A stretch of DNA of 64,000 nucleotides from Sinomonas cyclohexanicum (GCF_020886775.1 NZ_AP024525.1:3968001-4032000), one strand, 5' to 3'; counted from the stretch's first letter, positions 50,580 to 60,207 are shown. Program-made: numbers and translations. The notes: generated by a model not told the origin, from the sequence alone.

Positions 50580-51808
50580 CAGCGGCCGCCTTCCTGGGTG
50601 GTGCCGTCGGTTGCCTCGTCCGCGAAGCCCGCCTCGTACCGGCGGTGCCACGCGAGCTCCTCGGCAACGAGCGGGTGAGGCTCGGCGTAGACGTGGGCGA
50701 ACGCGTCCTCCATGTTCGGGGACGCGAAGGACAGGACGTCGGCGCGGGCCTTGGTGGCGAGCGCGTCGCCGTCGGCGGCCACCTGGGCGAAGAACGCGTC
50801 GTCGGCGATGCCCTCGGCGCGGAGGTACTTCTCGAACCGGGCCAGCGGGTCCTTCGCGGCCCAGGCCCTCTCCTCGTCGCTGAGGCGGTACTTGGTCGGA
50901 TCGTCTGCGGTGGTGTGGGCACCGAGGCGGTAGGTGTAGGCCTCGATGAGCACGGGGCCCTTGCCGGCGCGGGCGCGCGCGAGGGCCCACTGGGTGACCG
51001 CGTGGACCGCGAGGACGTCGTTGCCGTCCACGCGCACGCCGGGGAAGCCGTAGCCCCGGGCACGGTTGAAGAGGGGGATGCGCGACTGGACCTTGGCGGG
51101 GACCGAGATGGCCCACTGGTTGTTCTGGCAGAAGAAGACCACGGGGGCCTTGAAGCTCGAGGCGAAGACCATGGACTCGTGGACGTCGCCCTCAGAGCTC
51201 GCGCCGTCGCCGAAGTAGGCAACGACGGCCGCCGGGTCCGTCGCGTGCGTCCCGGCCGCCGCGCCCCGCGCCGCGTCGCGCTGGATGCCCATGGCGTAGC
51301 CGACGGCGTGCGGGGTCTGCGCGGCAAGGACCATCGTGTAGAGGTGGAAGCCCGTCTCGCGGGGATCCCAGCCGCCGTTCGAGATGCCACGGAACAGGCG
51401 CAGGAGCTCGGCGAGGTCGACGCCGCGGACCAATGCCACGCCGTGCTCGCGGTACGTCGGGAAGACGTAGTCCTGGGCGCGCGTGGCACGGGCGGAGCCG
51501 ATCTGGGCGGCCTCCTGCCCGCGCAGCGGGACCCACAGGGCGAGCTGGCCCTGGCGCTGGAGGGCCGTCGCCTCGGCGTCGAAGCGCCGGATCATCGCCA
51601 TATCGCGATACATGCCGCGAACGGAATCTTTAGTGAGGCCGGAGATCGCTCCGGCCAGCCGTGAGTCCGACCTGAACCGGCCCTCCTCGTCGAGGAGCTG
51701 GACCATCGCGCCGGGCCGCTCGGGGCCCTCATGGGCGTCGGCCTCAAGCTCGAGCCACAGCTCGTCGGGGATGTCGCTGAACTCGGTGGTGGGCAGTTCG
51801 ACTCCCAT
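50579..51808 (-). CDS. bkdA1: 2-oxoacid dehydrogenase E1 alpha subunit (branched-chain type)
   Basis: A 409-residue thiamine-diphosphate enzyme. The TPP/Mg motif runs from GDGASSEGD to FFCQNN at about residues 215-245. LRGQEAAQIGSA and FPTYREHG are typical of BCKDH alpha. ATG 51808 follows GAGGAGGCGG. A symmetric 38-base dyad lies 74 bases upstream and probably controls the operon. Confidence 0.9.
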   Translation of the reverse strand: MGVELPTTEFSDIPDELWLELEADAHEGPERPGAMVQLLDEEGRFRSDSRLAGAISGLTKDSVRGMYRDMAMIRRFDAEATALQRQGQLALWVPLRGQEAAQIGSARATRAQDYVFPTYREHGVALVRGVDLAELLRLFRGISNGGWDPRETGFHLYTMVLAAQTPHAVGYAMGIQRDAARGAAAGTHATDPAAVVAYFGDGASSEGDVHESMVFASSFKAPVVFFCQNNQWAISVPAKVQSRIPLFNRARGYGFPGVRVDGNDVLAVHAVTQWALARARAGKGPVLIEAYTYRLGAHTTADDPTKYRLSDEERAWAAKDPLARFEKYLRAEGIADDAFFAQVAADGDALATKARADVLSFASPNMEDAFAHVYAEPHPLVAEELAWHRRYEAGFADEATDGTTQEGGR

Positions 51809-51881
51809 ACCGCCTCCTCGCCTGCCGTCGGATGACCAACCCGGGGGCGCCGGGCGGGGCCCGCCGCGCCGTTCTTCCACG

Positions 51882-51919
51882 ATATTCCGCTGGGGGAATG
51901 CATTCCGGGGATGGAATAT
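51882..51919. promoter_or_regulatory. 38-bp symmetric composite operator before the bkd operon
   Basis: ATATTCC-N6-GGAATGCATTCC-N6-GGAATAT, symmetric about 51900.5: outer half-sites 51882-51888 and 51913-51919, inner 12-bp palindrome 51895-51906, both spacers six bases. Such stacking suggests cooperative binding of two dimers, for example of an Lrp/AsnC-type BkdR. No such regulator is adjacent. Confidence 0.65.
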
Positions 51920-51980
51920 AGGCGGCGGCCCAGCAGACACTCTACCGAGTGAAGCTGAGCCGCCGCGAAGTCGGATCCTT

Positions 51981-53144
51981 CTAGGAAGCCTGCGTCACCT
52001 TTGTGAAGGACCTACAGAGATCCAGGAACCGCGCATTCGCCTCCGGTTCGCCGATGCTCACCCGGACGCCTTCGGTGCCGAACGCGCGGACGGACAGCGC
52101 CTGGGCCTCCGCCGCGGCCGCGAACTCCGGGGTGGCCTCACCCAGCGCGAGCCAGACGAAGTTGCCCTGCGCGTCCGGAATGTCCCAGCCGAGGCTGCGC
52201 AGGCCTGCCGTGACGCGGTCGCGCTCGTCGACGAGCGTTTGTACCCTTCCTACAACCTGATCGAAGTTCTCGAGCGAGGCGATGGCCGCGCCCTCGGCGA
52301 TCGTGGAGACGGCGAAAGGTACCGCCGCGATGCGCAGGTACTGGGTCACGTCGGGATGGGACACGGAGTAGCCGACCCGCAGGTTGGCGAGGCCGTGGGC
52401 CTTCGAGAAGGTCCGCAGCACCGCGACGTTCGGGTACTTCCGGTACATCGCGATCCCGTCCACGGCCTCGGGATCGCGCACGAACTCCTGGTACGCCTCG
52501 TCGATGACCACGAGGACATGGCCCGGGACGGACTGGATGAAGCGCTCGGTCTCCTCGCGGCGCAGCGCGGGGCCCGTCGGGTTGTTCGGCGTGCACAGGA
52601 GCACGACCCGGGTCCGCTCGTTGACGGCTGCGGCCATCGCCTCGAGGTCGTGGCGGCCATCGGCCAGGACGGGGATCTGCACGCTCTTCGCGCCGGCGAG
52701 GCCCACCGAGATCGGGTATGCCTCGAAGGAGCGCCACGCGTAGACGACCTCGTCCTGCGTGCCGTCGTCCTGCTGGCCGGCGAAGGCAGCGAGGATCTGG
52801 TTGAGGGCGCCGAGGCTGCCACCGCCGGTGACGATGTCGTCTGCGGGGACGTCGAGGAACGTGCTGAGGGCGCTGCGCAGCCGCGTGGCCACCGCATCGG
52901 GGTAGCGGTTGATCGCCGACTCGTGGACGATAGCCTCGGTCACGGCCGGCAGCGGCGCCAGCGGGTTCTCGTTCGAGGACAGCTTGTAGCTCGTGAGTCC
53001 CTCCACGGGTGCGGGCGGGCGTCCAGCGGCATACTTCGGGAGCCTGTTCATCACGGGACGGGGGGTGACGCCGGGCGTGACGGCTGAGGCGGCCTTGGCG
53101 CTCGGGTCCGCGCCGCCGTCGTGATCATTCAGCGGTGAAGTCAT
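51981..53144 (-). CDS. hisC: Histidinol-phosphate/aromatic aminotransferase family protein
   Basis: A 387-residue class I/II PLP aminotransferase. KLSSNENPLAP, NNPTGP, DEAYQEF and the PLP lysine in RTFSKAHGLANLRVGY. HisC and aromatic transaminase (Pat) cannot be separated by eye. The position upstream of bkd, away from other his genes, and the actinobacterial pattern favour an aromatic aminotransferase or a second HisC. Confidence 0.8.
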   Translation of the reverse strand: MTSPLNDHDGGADPSAKAASAVTPGVTPRPVMNRLPKYAAGRPPAPVEGLTSYKLSSNENPLAPLPAVTEAIVHESAINRYPDAVATRLRSALSTFLDVPADDIVTGGGSLGALNQILAAFAGQQDDGTQDEVVYAWRSFEAYPISVGLAGAKSVQIPVLADGRHDLEAMAAAVNERTRVVLLCTPNNPTGPALRREETERFIQSVPGHVLVVIDEAYQEFVRDPEAVDGIAMYRKYPNVAVLRTFSKAHGLANLRVGYSVSHPDVTQYLRIAAVPFAVSTIAEGAAIASLENFDQVVGRVQTLVDERDRVTAGLRSLGWDIPDAQGNFVWLALGEATPEFAAAAEAQALSVRAFGTEGVRVSIGEPEANARFLDLCRSFTKVTQAS

Positions 53145-53176
53145 GCCATACAGCGTAGTCGTGCGAGCATAGGGCC

Positions 53177-53602
53177 ATGATGCGCTTCGTGCTGCAGGTC
53201 ATCGTCAGCGCCCTCGCCCTGTGGGTGGCCGCGTGGATCCTCCCCGGGATGGACATCACCACGTCCCCGACGGCCGGCGTGGCGGCGAACGCAGGGGCGG
53301 GCGACTCGAGTTCCACGGTCGGCATCGTCCTCGCGTACTTGTTCATCGGTCTCATCTTCGGGCTCGTGAACGGGATCGTCCGTCCGATCGTGAGCTTCCT
53401 GTCCATTCCCATCACGTGCCTGACGCTCGGCCTCTTCGCGCTCGTGATCAACGCGGCCATGCTCGGCCTCACCGCGTGGATCTCCGGGTACACGCCGGTC
53501 CACCTGACCCTCGACTCCTTCCTGACGGCGTTCCTGGGCGCGATCATCATCGCGATCGTGTCCGCCCTCACCGGCTGGGCCCTCGGGATCCGGAAGAACT
53601 GA
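53177..53602 (+). CDS. Phage-holin-family (YvlD-like) membrane protein
   Basis: A 141-residue protein with four hydrophobic spans (RFVLQVIVSALALWVAAWIL, VLAYLFIGLIFGLVNGIV, SFLSIPITCLTLGLFALVIN, FLTAFLGAIIIAIVSAL). The family is named for phage holins, but chromosomal copies are ordinary membrane proteins of unknown role. No phage genes nearby. Its 3' end overlaps the opposite-strand hydrolase gene by 35 bases. Confidence 0.82.
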   Translation: MMRFVLQVIVSALALWVAAWILPGMDITTSPTAGVAANAGAGDSSSTVGIVLAYLFIGLIFGLVNGIVRPIVSFLSIPITCLTLGLFALVINAAMLGLTAWISGYTPVHLTLDSFLTAFLGAIIIAIVSALTGWALGIRKN

Positions 53603-54959
53603 CCGGAGTCGTCGTGTCCGTGCCGGTGTAGACGAAGCGCTCGCGACGAGGCACCGCACCGGGCACCGCCCCGGCCAACCCGGCCCCCACCACCCCGGCA
53701 CCCACCGCCGCACCGAGGACCGCGGCGTAGCCCTGCACCGAAGGGTCCGCCGATCCATCGAGCGCCCGCGCGTCCGCGGCGTACCGGTCGAGATCGTGGG
53801 CGGACACAACGGCTTCCAGGAGCCCGGCCTCCTCAATGCCGGGGCGCGAGGGCGTCCGCACGTCGACGACGTTGGGGCGCGGGGCCGGAGGAATGCCCGA
53901 GAGCCCGGGCACCACGTCGTCGCGGTTCGCGATGCTGAGCACCGCCACGTCGTCGGGGACGCGGAAGGCCGTGGGTACGCCGCCGAGGACGGTGACGGCC
54001 GCGACCGGATACCGGGAGCGGAATCCCTCGTCCTCGAGCAGCCCGAATACGTGCAGTGACCCCTGGCTGTAGACGTTGAACACGACCGAGTCGCCGGCGC
54101 CCAGACGTTGCTCCGCCAACGCGCGCTCGATGAGCTGGCGCGCGTGGCTGTCCCGCCCCGCCATGGCGTCGAGGTTGCCCTCGGCGTCGAACACCCCGCC
54201 TCCCCAGTCGTCGGGCGACCAGCTCTGCGTGCCGGGCACCGTGACCATCACCGCCGTGGTGCCGTTGGGGCGCGGGATCCGCTCGAGAAGGATCGAGGAC
54301 GGCGGCACGTCCGCGCCGTCCTCGAGCGGGGCCGCCCCCTGGGCCTGCTGCAGGCTCCTGCCCGCGTAGGCGAAAGTCGAGGCGTCCTCCCGCCCCGGGG
54401 GGACCTCCCTCCGCACGACGCTGATCGCATCGTCCGGACGGCCAGCGGGAACCCACGGGACGAGGGGCGGGAGCGCGGACCCCCCGCCCGCGAGGAGCCG
54501 CAGTCCGCCCGCGGCCAACCGCACTGGGCTTGATGGGTGGACTGCCCACGCGACGAGCGGCGGGACCGATCCCCACACGAGGCTCCGCATGGCCAGCTGA
54601 TGGCCCCCCGCGTCGGCCGCCGTCCGGGCCTCGGTGGCCGCATAGCCCGCCGCGGCGGCCGTGATCCCACGGGCTCCGGCGAGCGCATCGAGGGCGATGC
54701 GGGCAGCGTCCCCTATGAGACGGGCGGCCTCGTCATCGAACGATGCCGCGGTGGCGCTCCCCGCGCACGCGCCGCGCCACACGGACCCCCGGACCGCCTC
54801 GAGCCGATCCGCCAAGCCCTCCACGAGCGTGGACACGGCGGCCAACGACCGCGCCACGGCGCTGAGCGCCTCCGTGTCGACCCGGAACGCCTCGCCGCCG
54901 GTGACGACGAACTCCGAGGGGTCACGGCCCGACCGCTCCGGAACTGGGGCCGGGCTCAC
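53568..54959 (-). CDS. Alpha/beta-hydrolase-like protein with N-terminal WXG-like helical domain
   Basis: A 463-residue protein, not a recognised enzyme. Residues 25-120 are helical with the turn VWRGACAG (WXG), like ESX-type proteins. A hydrolase-like C-terminal domain follows: MVTVPGTQSW, VVFNVYSQGSLHVFG (Ser-Gln-Gly nucleophile elbow), ANRDDVVPG (Asp) and SAHDLDRY (His). The start is probably GTG 54959, overlapping the TGA of the gene before it by four bases (GTGA). GTG 54965 is the alternative. It forms a coupled pair with the WXG-like gene upstream. Confidence 0.68.
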   Translation of the reverse strand: MSPAPVPERSGRDPSEFVVTGGEAFRVDTEALSAVARSLAAVSTLVEGLADRLEAVRGSVWRGACAGSATAASFDDEAARLIGDAARIALDALAGARGITAAAAGYAATEARTAADAGGHQLAMRSLVWGSVPPLVAWAVHPSSPVRLAAGGLRLLAGGGSALPPLVPWVPAGRPDDAISVVRREVPPGREDASTFAYAGRSLQQAQGAAPLEDGADVPPSSILLERIPRPNGTTAVMVTVPGTQSWSPDDWGGGVFDAEGNLDAMAGRDSHARQLIERALAEQRLGAGDSVVFNVYSQGSLHVFGLLEDEGFRSRYPVAAVTVLGGVPTAFRVPDDVAVLSIANRDDVVPGLSGIPPAPRPNVVDVRTPSRPGIEEAGLLEAVVSAHDLDRYAADARALDGSADPSVQGYAAVLGAAVGAGVVGAGLAGAVPGAVPRRERFVYTGTDTTTPVSSSGSRGPSR

Positions 54960-55462
54960 CGGCACCCCTCTTCCGGGTGTGCGCCCGCGAGCCCGCGCGC
55001 GAACACCGGTCCCGACGGCGCTGGAAGGCGCAGCGCCGGCTCACGCGACGCGAGCGGGGCGATCGCGCCCCGCCGGCCCTCGACCACGAGGCCCCGGGGT
55101 GCGGCCCCGCCCGGGGGCGTGGACGCGCCGATTCCCGGCGCCGCCCCCGTGCACCCTGCCGCCTCGGACTGCAGCGCCGCCACGACGAGCCCGAGCGTGC
55201 CCAACACCGCCGCGAGGGCGCCCAGCTTCGCGCCGAGGGATGCGGTGGACCGTCTGAACGACTCGGCGGCCTGCCCCTGCCACGCGGCCTCCTCGGCACG
55301 CGCCACCGCGGCCCGGGCATCCCGCACCTCGTCCTGGGCACGCCCAAGCTGGGTGGCCGCGGCCCACAGCTCGGTCTCGTCGTGGCCGCACCAGCCGCCG
55401 AGCGGGGACGAGGTGCCCGTGCCTGTGAAGTCGCCGTCCCCGCCACGAATGGTCCCGGTCAT
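54956..55462 (-). CDS. WXG100-like small protein with hydrophobic helix
   Basis: A 168-residue protein. A helical hairpin with AAWQGQAAESFRR (W61, G63) has the WXG turn of ESX/type VII substrates. A hydrophobic stretch LGALAAVLGTLGLVVAAL follows, then a Gly/Pro-rich tail. ATG 55462. Likely exported or membrane-linked. Coupled by a 4-base overlap to the hydrolase-like gene, so they probably act together. Confidence 0.6.
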   Translation of the reverse strand: MTGTIRGGDGDFTGTGTSSPLGGWCGHDETELWAAATQLGRAQDEVRDARAAVARAEEAAWQGQAAESFRRSTASLGAKLGALAAVLGTLGLVVAALQSEAAGCTGAAPGIGASTPPGGAAPRGLVVEGRRGAIAPLASREPALRLPAPSGPVFARGLAGAHPEEGCR

Positions 55463-55653
55463 GATGTCCCGCCTTCCCCGCGCCCGTTCGGTGCGGCTTT
55501 GCCCCGACGCTAGGCGTCCGTCCCGCCCCTGGCGGCCACCCGTCGTCGTATGTGGAGGACACGCCCCGACGGGAACCTGTGGAGGACAAGTGGCCCAGCT
55601 CCCGATCCCCGAAGCCCGAGTGGGCCTGCGGAGAGCATGGAAGAATGGAAGCC

Positions 55654-57096
55654 ATGGCTGATTCCCCCTCCCGCATCCCGTCCGGACGTCTCTCCCTGGC
55701 CGCTGCCGGTGAGGCGGCCGGGAAGCCGATCGCGCTCGGACCGCTCGACGGCCGCTACCGCCCGGCCGTCGCGCCGCTAATCGACTATCTGTCCGAGGCC
55801 GCGCTGAACCGGGACCGGGTGGCCGTGGAGGTCGAGTGGTTCATCCACCTCGTCAAGAATTCGGTCCTGCCGGAGGTCGGCTCGCTGAGCGAGTCGCAGG
55901 AGGCGGGCATGCGGCGCATCGTCACCGAGTTCGACGCCGATTCCGTCGCCGAGCTCGCCGACATCGAGGCCGTCACGGTCCACGACGTCAAGGCGGTCGA
56001 GTACTACATCGGCCGCCGTCTCGAGGGGCTCGAGCTGACGCGCCTCACGGCCCTCGTCCACTTCGGCTGCACGTCAGAGGACATCAACAACCTCTCCTAC
56101 GCTCTGGGCGTCAAGGGCGCCGTCGAGAACGTGTGGCTGCCCGCGGCCCGTGCCCTCGTGGAGCAGATCGCCGAGATGGCGCGCGCCAACCGCGACGTGC
56201 CGATGCTCTCGCGCACCCACGGCCAGCCCGCCACGCCCACGAGCCTGGGCAAGGAACTCGCCGTCATGGCGCACCGCCTCGGCCGCCAGCTCGACCGGAT
56301 CGCCCGCACGGAGTACCTCGGGAAGATCAACGGCGCGACAGGCGACTACGCCGCGCACGTCGCCTCGGTCCCGACCGCGGACTGGCAGCAGGTGTCGAAG
56401 TCCTTCGTCGAGGGCCTCGGGCTCACCTGGAACCCGTTGACCACCCAGATCGAGAGCCACGACTGGCAGGCCGAGCTCTACGCGGACATGGCCCGCTTCA
56501 ACCGGATCCTGCACAACGTGTGCACGGACATCTGGAGCTACATCTCGATCGGCTACTTCAAGCAGATCCCGGTCGCCGGCGCGACGGGCTCCTCGACGAT
56601 GCCGCACAAGGTCAACCCGATCCGCTTCGAGAACGCCGAGGCGAACCTCGAGATCTCCTCGGCCCTCCTCGACACGCTCGGCGCGACCCTCGTGACGTCC
56701 CGCTGGCAGCGCGACCTCACCGATTCCTCCTCGCAGCGCAACATCGGCGTCGCGTTCGGCCACTCCCTCCTGGCGATCTCCAACGTCGCCAAGGGCCTTG
56801 AGCGGCTCGACGTCGCCGATGACGTCCTCGCCGAGGACCTCGACGCGAACTGGGAGGTCCTCGCCGAGGCCATCCAGATGGTCATGCGGGCAGAGGCCGT
56901 GGCCGGCGTCCCCGGCATGGACAACCCGTACGAGCGGCTCAAGGAGCTCACGCGCGGCCACCGCGTCGACGCGGACCGCATGAAGGAGTTCGTCTCCGGG
57001 CTCGGGCTCTCCGCCGAGGCGGAGGGCCGGCTCCTCGCCCTCACCCCCGCCACGTACAACGGGATCGCGGGCAAGCTCGTCGACCACCTCGACTGA
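55654..57096 (+). CDS. purB: Adenylosuccinate lyase
   Basis: A 480-residue fumarase-superfamily lyase of purine synthesis (SAICAR to AICAR; adenylosuccinate to AMP). Signature SSTMPHKVNPIRFENAEAN, with HGQPATPTSLGKE and TSEDINNLSYALG. ATG 55654 with GGAAG. The frame is open to 55552 without homology. Confidence 0.94.
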   Translation: MADSPSRIPSGRLSLAAAGEAAGKPIALGPLDGRYRPAVAPLIDYLSEAALNRDRVAVEVEWFIHLVKNSVLPEVGSLSESQEAGMRRIVTEFDADSVAELADIEAVTVHDVKAVEYYIGRRLEGLELTRLTALVHFGCTSEDINNLSYALGVKGAVENVWLPAARALVEQIAEMARANRDVPMLSRTHGQPATPTSLGKELAVMAHRLGRQLDRIARTEYLGKINGATGDYAAHVASVPTADWQQVSKSFVEGLGLTWNPLTTQIESHDWQAELYADMARFNRILHNVCTDIWSYISIGYFKQIPVAGATGSSTMPHKVNPIRFENAEANLEISSALLDTLGATLVTSRWQRDLTDSSSQRNIGVAFGHSLLAISNVAKGLERLDVADDVLAEDLDANWEVLAEAIQMVMRAEAVAGVPGMDNPYERLKELTRGHRVDADRMKEFVSGLGLSAEAEGRLLALTPATYNGIAGKLVDHLD

Positions 57097-57104
57097 GGCG
57101 ACGC

Positions 57105-57157
57105 GGCCGACGCCGGCAGATCCTACGCGGGCACAACCGCGCACGACGGCGCCGGCC
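57105..57157. terminator. Hairpin between purB and yihY-like gene
   Basis: GGCCGACGCCG (57105-57115) pairs at 10 of 11 positions with CGGCGCCGGCC (57147-57157). It starts 9 bases after purB and ends 5 bases before the convergent stop. It contains GCACGACGGC, a motif repeated in other 3' hairpins here. Confidence 0.5.
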
Positions 57158-57161
57158 GCAC

Positions 57162-58232
57162 CTACGCTTCGGAGCGCCCGGCGCCGTGCCGCAGCTCGCG
57201 GGCGCGGCGCAGGTCCTGTGCATCCGCCTCACGCTTCTTCTCCACCTTGACGGTCGCGCGTGGGGGAAGCTGGATGGTCTCCTCCGCCCCGATCCCGGCC
57301 TGGAGCTCGCGGGCACGCTCGGTCTCCGCGTCGAACTCTGCGCCGAACAGGAGAGACATGTTCACGAGCCAGAGCCACAGGAGCAGGATGACGACGCCGC
57401 CGAGCGCGCCGTAGGTCTTGTTGTAGTGGCCGAAGTTCGCCACGTAGAAGCCGAACCCGAGCGTGGTCACCGCGAGCACGATGAGCGCAAGGAGCGAGCC
57501 GAGCGTCATCCACCGGAACCGCGGCTGCTTCACGTTCGGGGTGAAGTAGTACAGCAGCGCGATCAGGACGATCACGAGGACGAGCGCGACCGGCCATTTC
57601 GCGATGTCCCATGCCATCACCGCAGGCTGGCCCAGCCCGATCATGCTGCCCACAGCGGAGGCCAGCGGCCCGCTCAGAACCAGCATCGCCGACGTGATGG
57701 CCACGATGACCACGGCCCCGACCGTGAGGGCCAGCATGGTGCCGCGCAGCCTGATGAACCCGCGTCCCTCCTCGACCTCGTAGACGAGGTTCATGGCACG
57801 GCCGAAGGCGCCGACGTATCCCGACGCGGTCCACAGCGCGCCGAGGATGCCGCCGACGAGCGCGAGGCCCGCTGCGGGGCTGCGCACGAGCTCCTCGACC
57901 GGCCCTCGCACCGCCTCCGCGGAGGAGCCGGGCGCGACGGACTGCAGGATGTCCATCATCCCGTTGGCCGTCCTCTCCGCCTGGCCGAACAGCCCGAGGA
58001 GGGACACGAGGGCCAAGAGGGCGGGGAAGAGCGAGAGGACCGCGTAGTAGGTGAGGGACGCGGCGATGTCCGGGCAGCCGTCGTCGCCGAATTCCCGGAC
58101 CGCCTTGCGCGCCACGTACTTCCAGGACGGCTTCGTGATGTCTCGGATCCGATCCGGCTTCTGCGGGTCCTCCGGTGCGGGAGCGGCGTCAGCCTTGAGT
58201 TCGGTGGAGGTCTCGCCTCGTTGATGGCTCAT
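57162..58232 (-). CDS. YihY/virulence factor BrkB family membrane protein
   Basis: A 356-residue protein with six hydrophobic spans and the family sequence AASLTYYAVLSLFPALLALVS, LWTASGYVGAFGRAMN and YKTYGALGG-type (NKTYGALGGVVILLLW). The N-terminal 40 and C-terminal 45 residues are charged and cytoplasmic. Once called ribonuclease BN in error. Function unknown. ATG 58232 without a clear ribosome site. Confidence 0.85.
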   Translation of the reverse strand: MSHQRGETSTELKADAAPAPEDPQKPDRIRDITKPSWKYVARKAVREFGDDGCPDIAASLTYYAVLSLFPALLALVSLLGLFGQAERTANGMMDILQSVAPGSSAEAVRGPVEELVRSPAAGLALVGGILGALWTASGYVGAFGRAMNLVYEVEEGRGFIRLRGTMLALTVGAVVIVAITSAMLVLSGPLASAVGSMIGLGQPAVMAWDIAKWPVALVLVIVLIALLYYFTPNVKQPRFRWMTLGSLLALIVLAVTTLGFGFYVANFGHYNKTYGALGGVVILLLWLWLVNMSLLFGAEFDAETERARELQAGIGAEETIQLPPRATVKVEKKREADAQDLRRARELRHGAGRSEA

Positions 58233-58340
58233 GCGCCGACTGTTACCCCGAGCGCCCGCGGACAATCGACGCCGATTCCACGGCCGGCCCGGCAGCCGAT
58301 TCGGTGTCCGGGACACGCTCGTGTATAGTTGGTCAAGCGC

Positions 58341-58417
58341 CGCGGGGTGGAGCAGTTCGGTAGCTCGCTGGGCTCATAACCCAGAGGTCGTAGGTTCAAA
58401 TCCTGCCCCCGCAACCA
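58341..58417 (+). tRNA. Initiator tRNA-Met (CAT anticodon), CCA encoded
   Basis: A 77-base cloverleaf. The acceptor CGCGGGG faces CCCCGCA, giving the C1-A72 mismatch unique to initiators. The anticodon stem CTGGG/CCCAG has the three G-C pairs of initiators around CTCATAA. T-arm GGTTCAAATCC and terminal ACCA are present. TATAGT at 58324-58329 may be its -10 box. Isolated, with no other tRNA beside it. Confidence 0.96.
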
Positions 58418-58483
58418 AAGCGAAGGCCCTCGATCCACATGGATCGGGGGCCCTCCGCATGTCCGGGCCGCGCGGCGGACGCC

Positions 58484-60152
58484 TCAGGAGCCCGCCGCGG
58501 CACGCCCGGCCACGCGGCCCGAGAAGAGGCACCCGCCCAGGAACGTGCCCTCGAGCGCGTTGTAGCCCATCATGCCCCCGCCGCCGAACCCGGTGGCCTC
58601 GCCCGCGGCGAACAGCCCGGGAATGACCGCACCCCGGGCGGGGTCGGCGGCCGCGAGGCACCGCCCAGACAGGTCCGTCTCGAGCCCGCCGAGCGTCTTG
58701 CGCGTAAGGATGTTCAGCCGCACGGCGATGAGTGGGCCGTGCTTCGGGTCGAGGATCCGGTGCGGGGCGGCGGTGCGGATGAGCCGGTCGCCGAGGTACC
58801 TCCGGTGCGCCCGCAGGAACGTGACCTGGGCGTCCTTGCCGAACGCGTTCTCGATCTCGGCGTCCCGCGCCTCGATCACGGCCCGCACCGACGCCTCGGA
58901 CAGCAGCCCCGGCTCCCCCACCCGGTTCATCCCGTCCACGAGCTCCCCCAGAGTGGACGCGACCACGAAGTCCGCGCCGTGCTCCTTGAACGCCTCGACG
59001 GGGCCGGGCGCCCCGGGCCGCACGCGCGAGGCGAGCAGCCGCAGGTCCTTCCCCGTCAGGTCGGGGTTCTGCTCCGACCCGGACAGCGCGAACTCCTTCT
59101 CGATGATCGACTGGGTCAGCACGAACCACGAGTAGTCGTGCCCCGTCCCGCGCAGGTGCCTGAGCGTCCCGAGCGTGTCGAACCCGGGGAACAGCGGCGC
59201 GGGCAACCTGCGCCCGAGCGCGTCGAGCCACATCGACGACGGCCCCGGCAGGATCCGGATCCCGTGATTCTCCCAGATCGGGTCCCAGTTCCGGATGCCC
59301 TCCGTGTAGTGCCACATGCGGTCCCCGTTGATCACGCGTGCCCCGGCGGCCTCTGCGATCGCGAGCATCCTGCCGTCCACGTGCGCCGGCACCCCGGCCA
59401 CCATGGTTGCCGGCGGGGAGCCGAGCCGCGCGGGCCACATCCGCCGCACGAGCTCCGGGTTCCCGCCGATCCCACCGGAGGCGATCACGACGGCGCCCGC
59501 CTCCACCGCGAACTCTCCCACCGCCTCGCGGCCGGTTGCCTTCCCCCGCGGTGCCGACGACGGCGCGAGGAGGCTTCCGCGCACGCCGGTCGCGGCGCCG
59601 TCGTGCGTCAGGACCTCGTCGACGCGGTGCCGGAACAGGAAGCGGATCCGCGCGGCGTCGGCGTGCGCGCGGGCGCGGCGGATGAACGGCGCGAGGACGC
59701 CGGGCCCGGTCCCCCACACAAGGTGGAAGCGCGGGACGGAGTTGCCGTGGCCGTCGGCGCGGCCGTCGCCGCGCTCGGCCCACCCGACCACCGGGAAGAA
59801 CCGCACCCCCATGCCGTGCAGCCACGCGCGCTTCTCGCCGGCCGCGAACTCGAGGTACGCCTCAGCCCATTGCCGCGGCCAGAAGTCCTCGGGCCGGTCG
59901 AACTGGGCGGAGCCGAACCAGTCCTGCCGCGCAAGGGCGAGGGAGTCCCGCACGCCCATGCGCCGCTGCTCCGGAGAGTCCACGAGGAACAGCCCGCCGA
60001 GGGACCAATGGGCCTGCCCGCCGAGGGACTGCTCGGCCTCCTGGTCGAGGACCACCACATCGCGGCCGGCATCGGCGGCCCTCGACCGCCGCCACAAGGC
60101 CCGCGAGCCCCGCGCCGACCACGCACACGTCCGCCTGCACAGCATCAGCCAT
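58484..60152 (-). pseudogene. KstD-like FAD-binding dehydrogenase with a frameshift near 60080
   Basis: A fumarate-reductase/3-ketosteroid-dehydrogenase-type flavoprotein. The N-terminal frame (ATG 60152, GGAAG upstream) reads MADAVQADVCVVGAGLAGLV then leaves frame. The homology continues in another frame with AADAGRDVVVLDQEAEQSLG to GLFAAGEATGFGGGGMMGYN at the end. The span is one base over a multiple of three. Removing one G from the GGG run (CCC at 60079-60081) restores VAAVEAADAGRDV and a 555-residue protein of normal length. Only the extreme N-terminus is affected, so a base-calling error is as likely as a real mutation. Confidence 0.8.
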
Positions 60153-60207
60153 GCCCCCAGACTTCCGGCCCATGCAGCAGGCGTCAACGGTGGCCCATAC
60201 TGGTGGC

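Noticed and set aside
53177-53602. Prophage remnant because of a holin-family protein
   Set aside because: No other phage gene, integrase or attachment site. Chromosomal copies of this family are common.
58229-58438. Small frame reading GQDLNLRPLGYEPSELP across the tRNA
   Set aside because: Well-known spurious translation of a tRNA gene. The locus is the initiator tRNA-Met.
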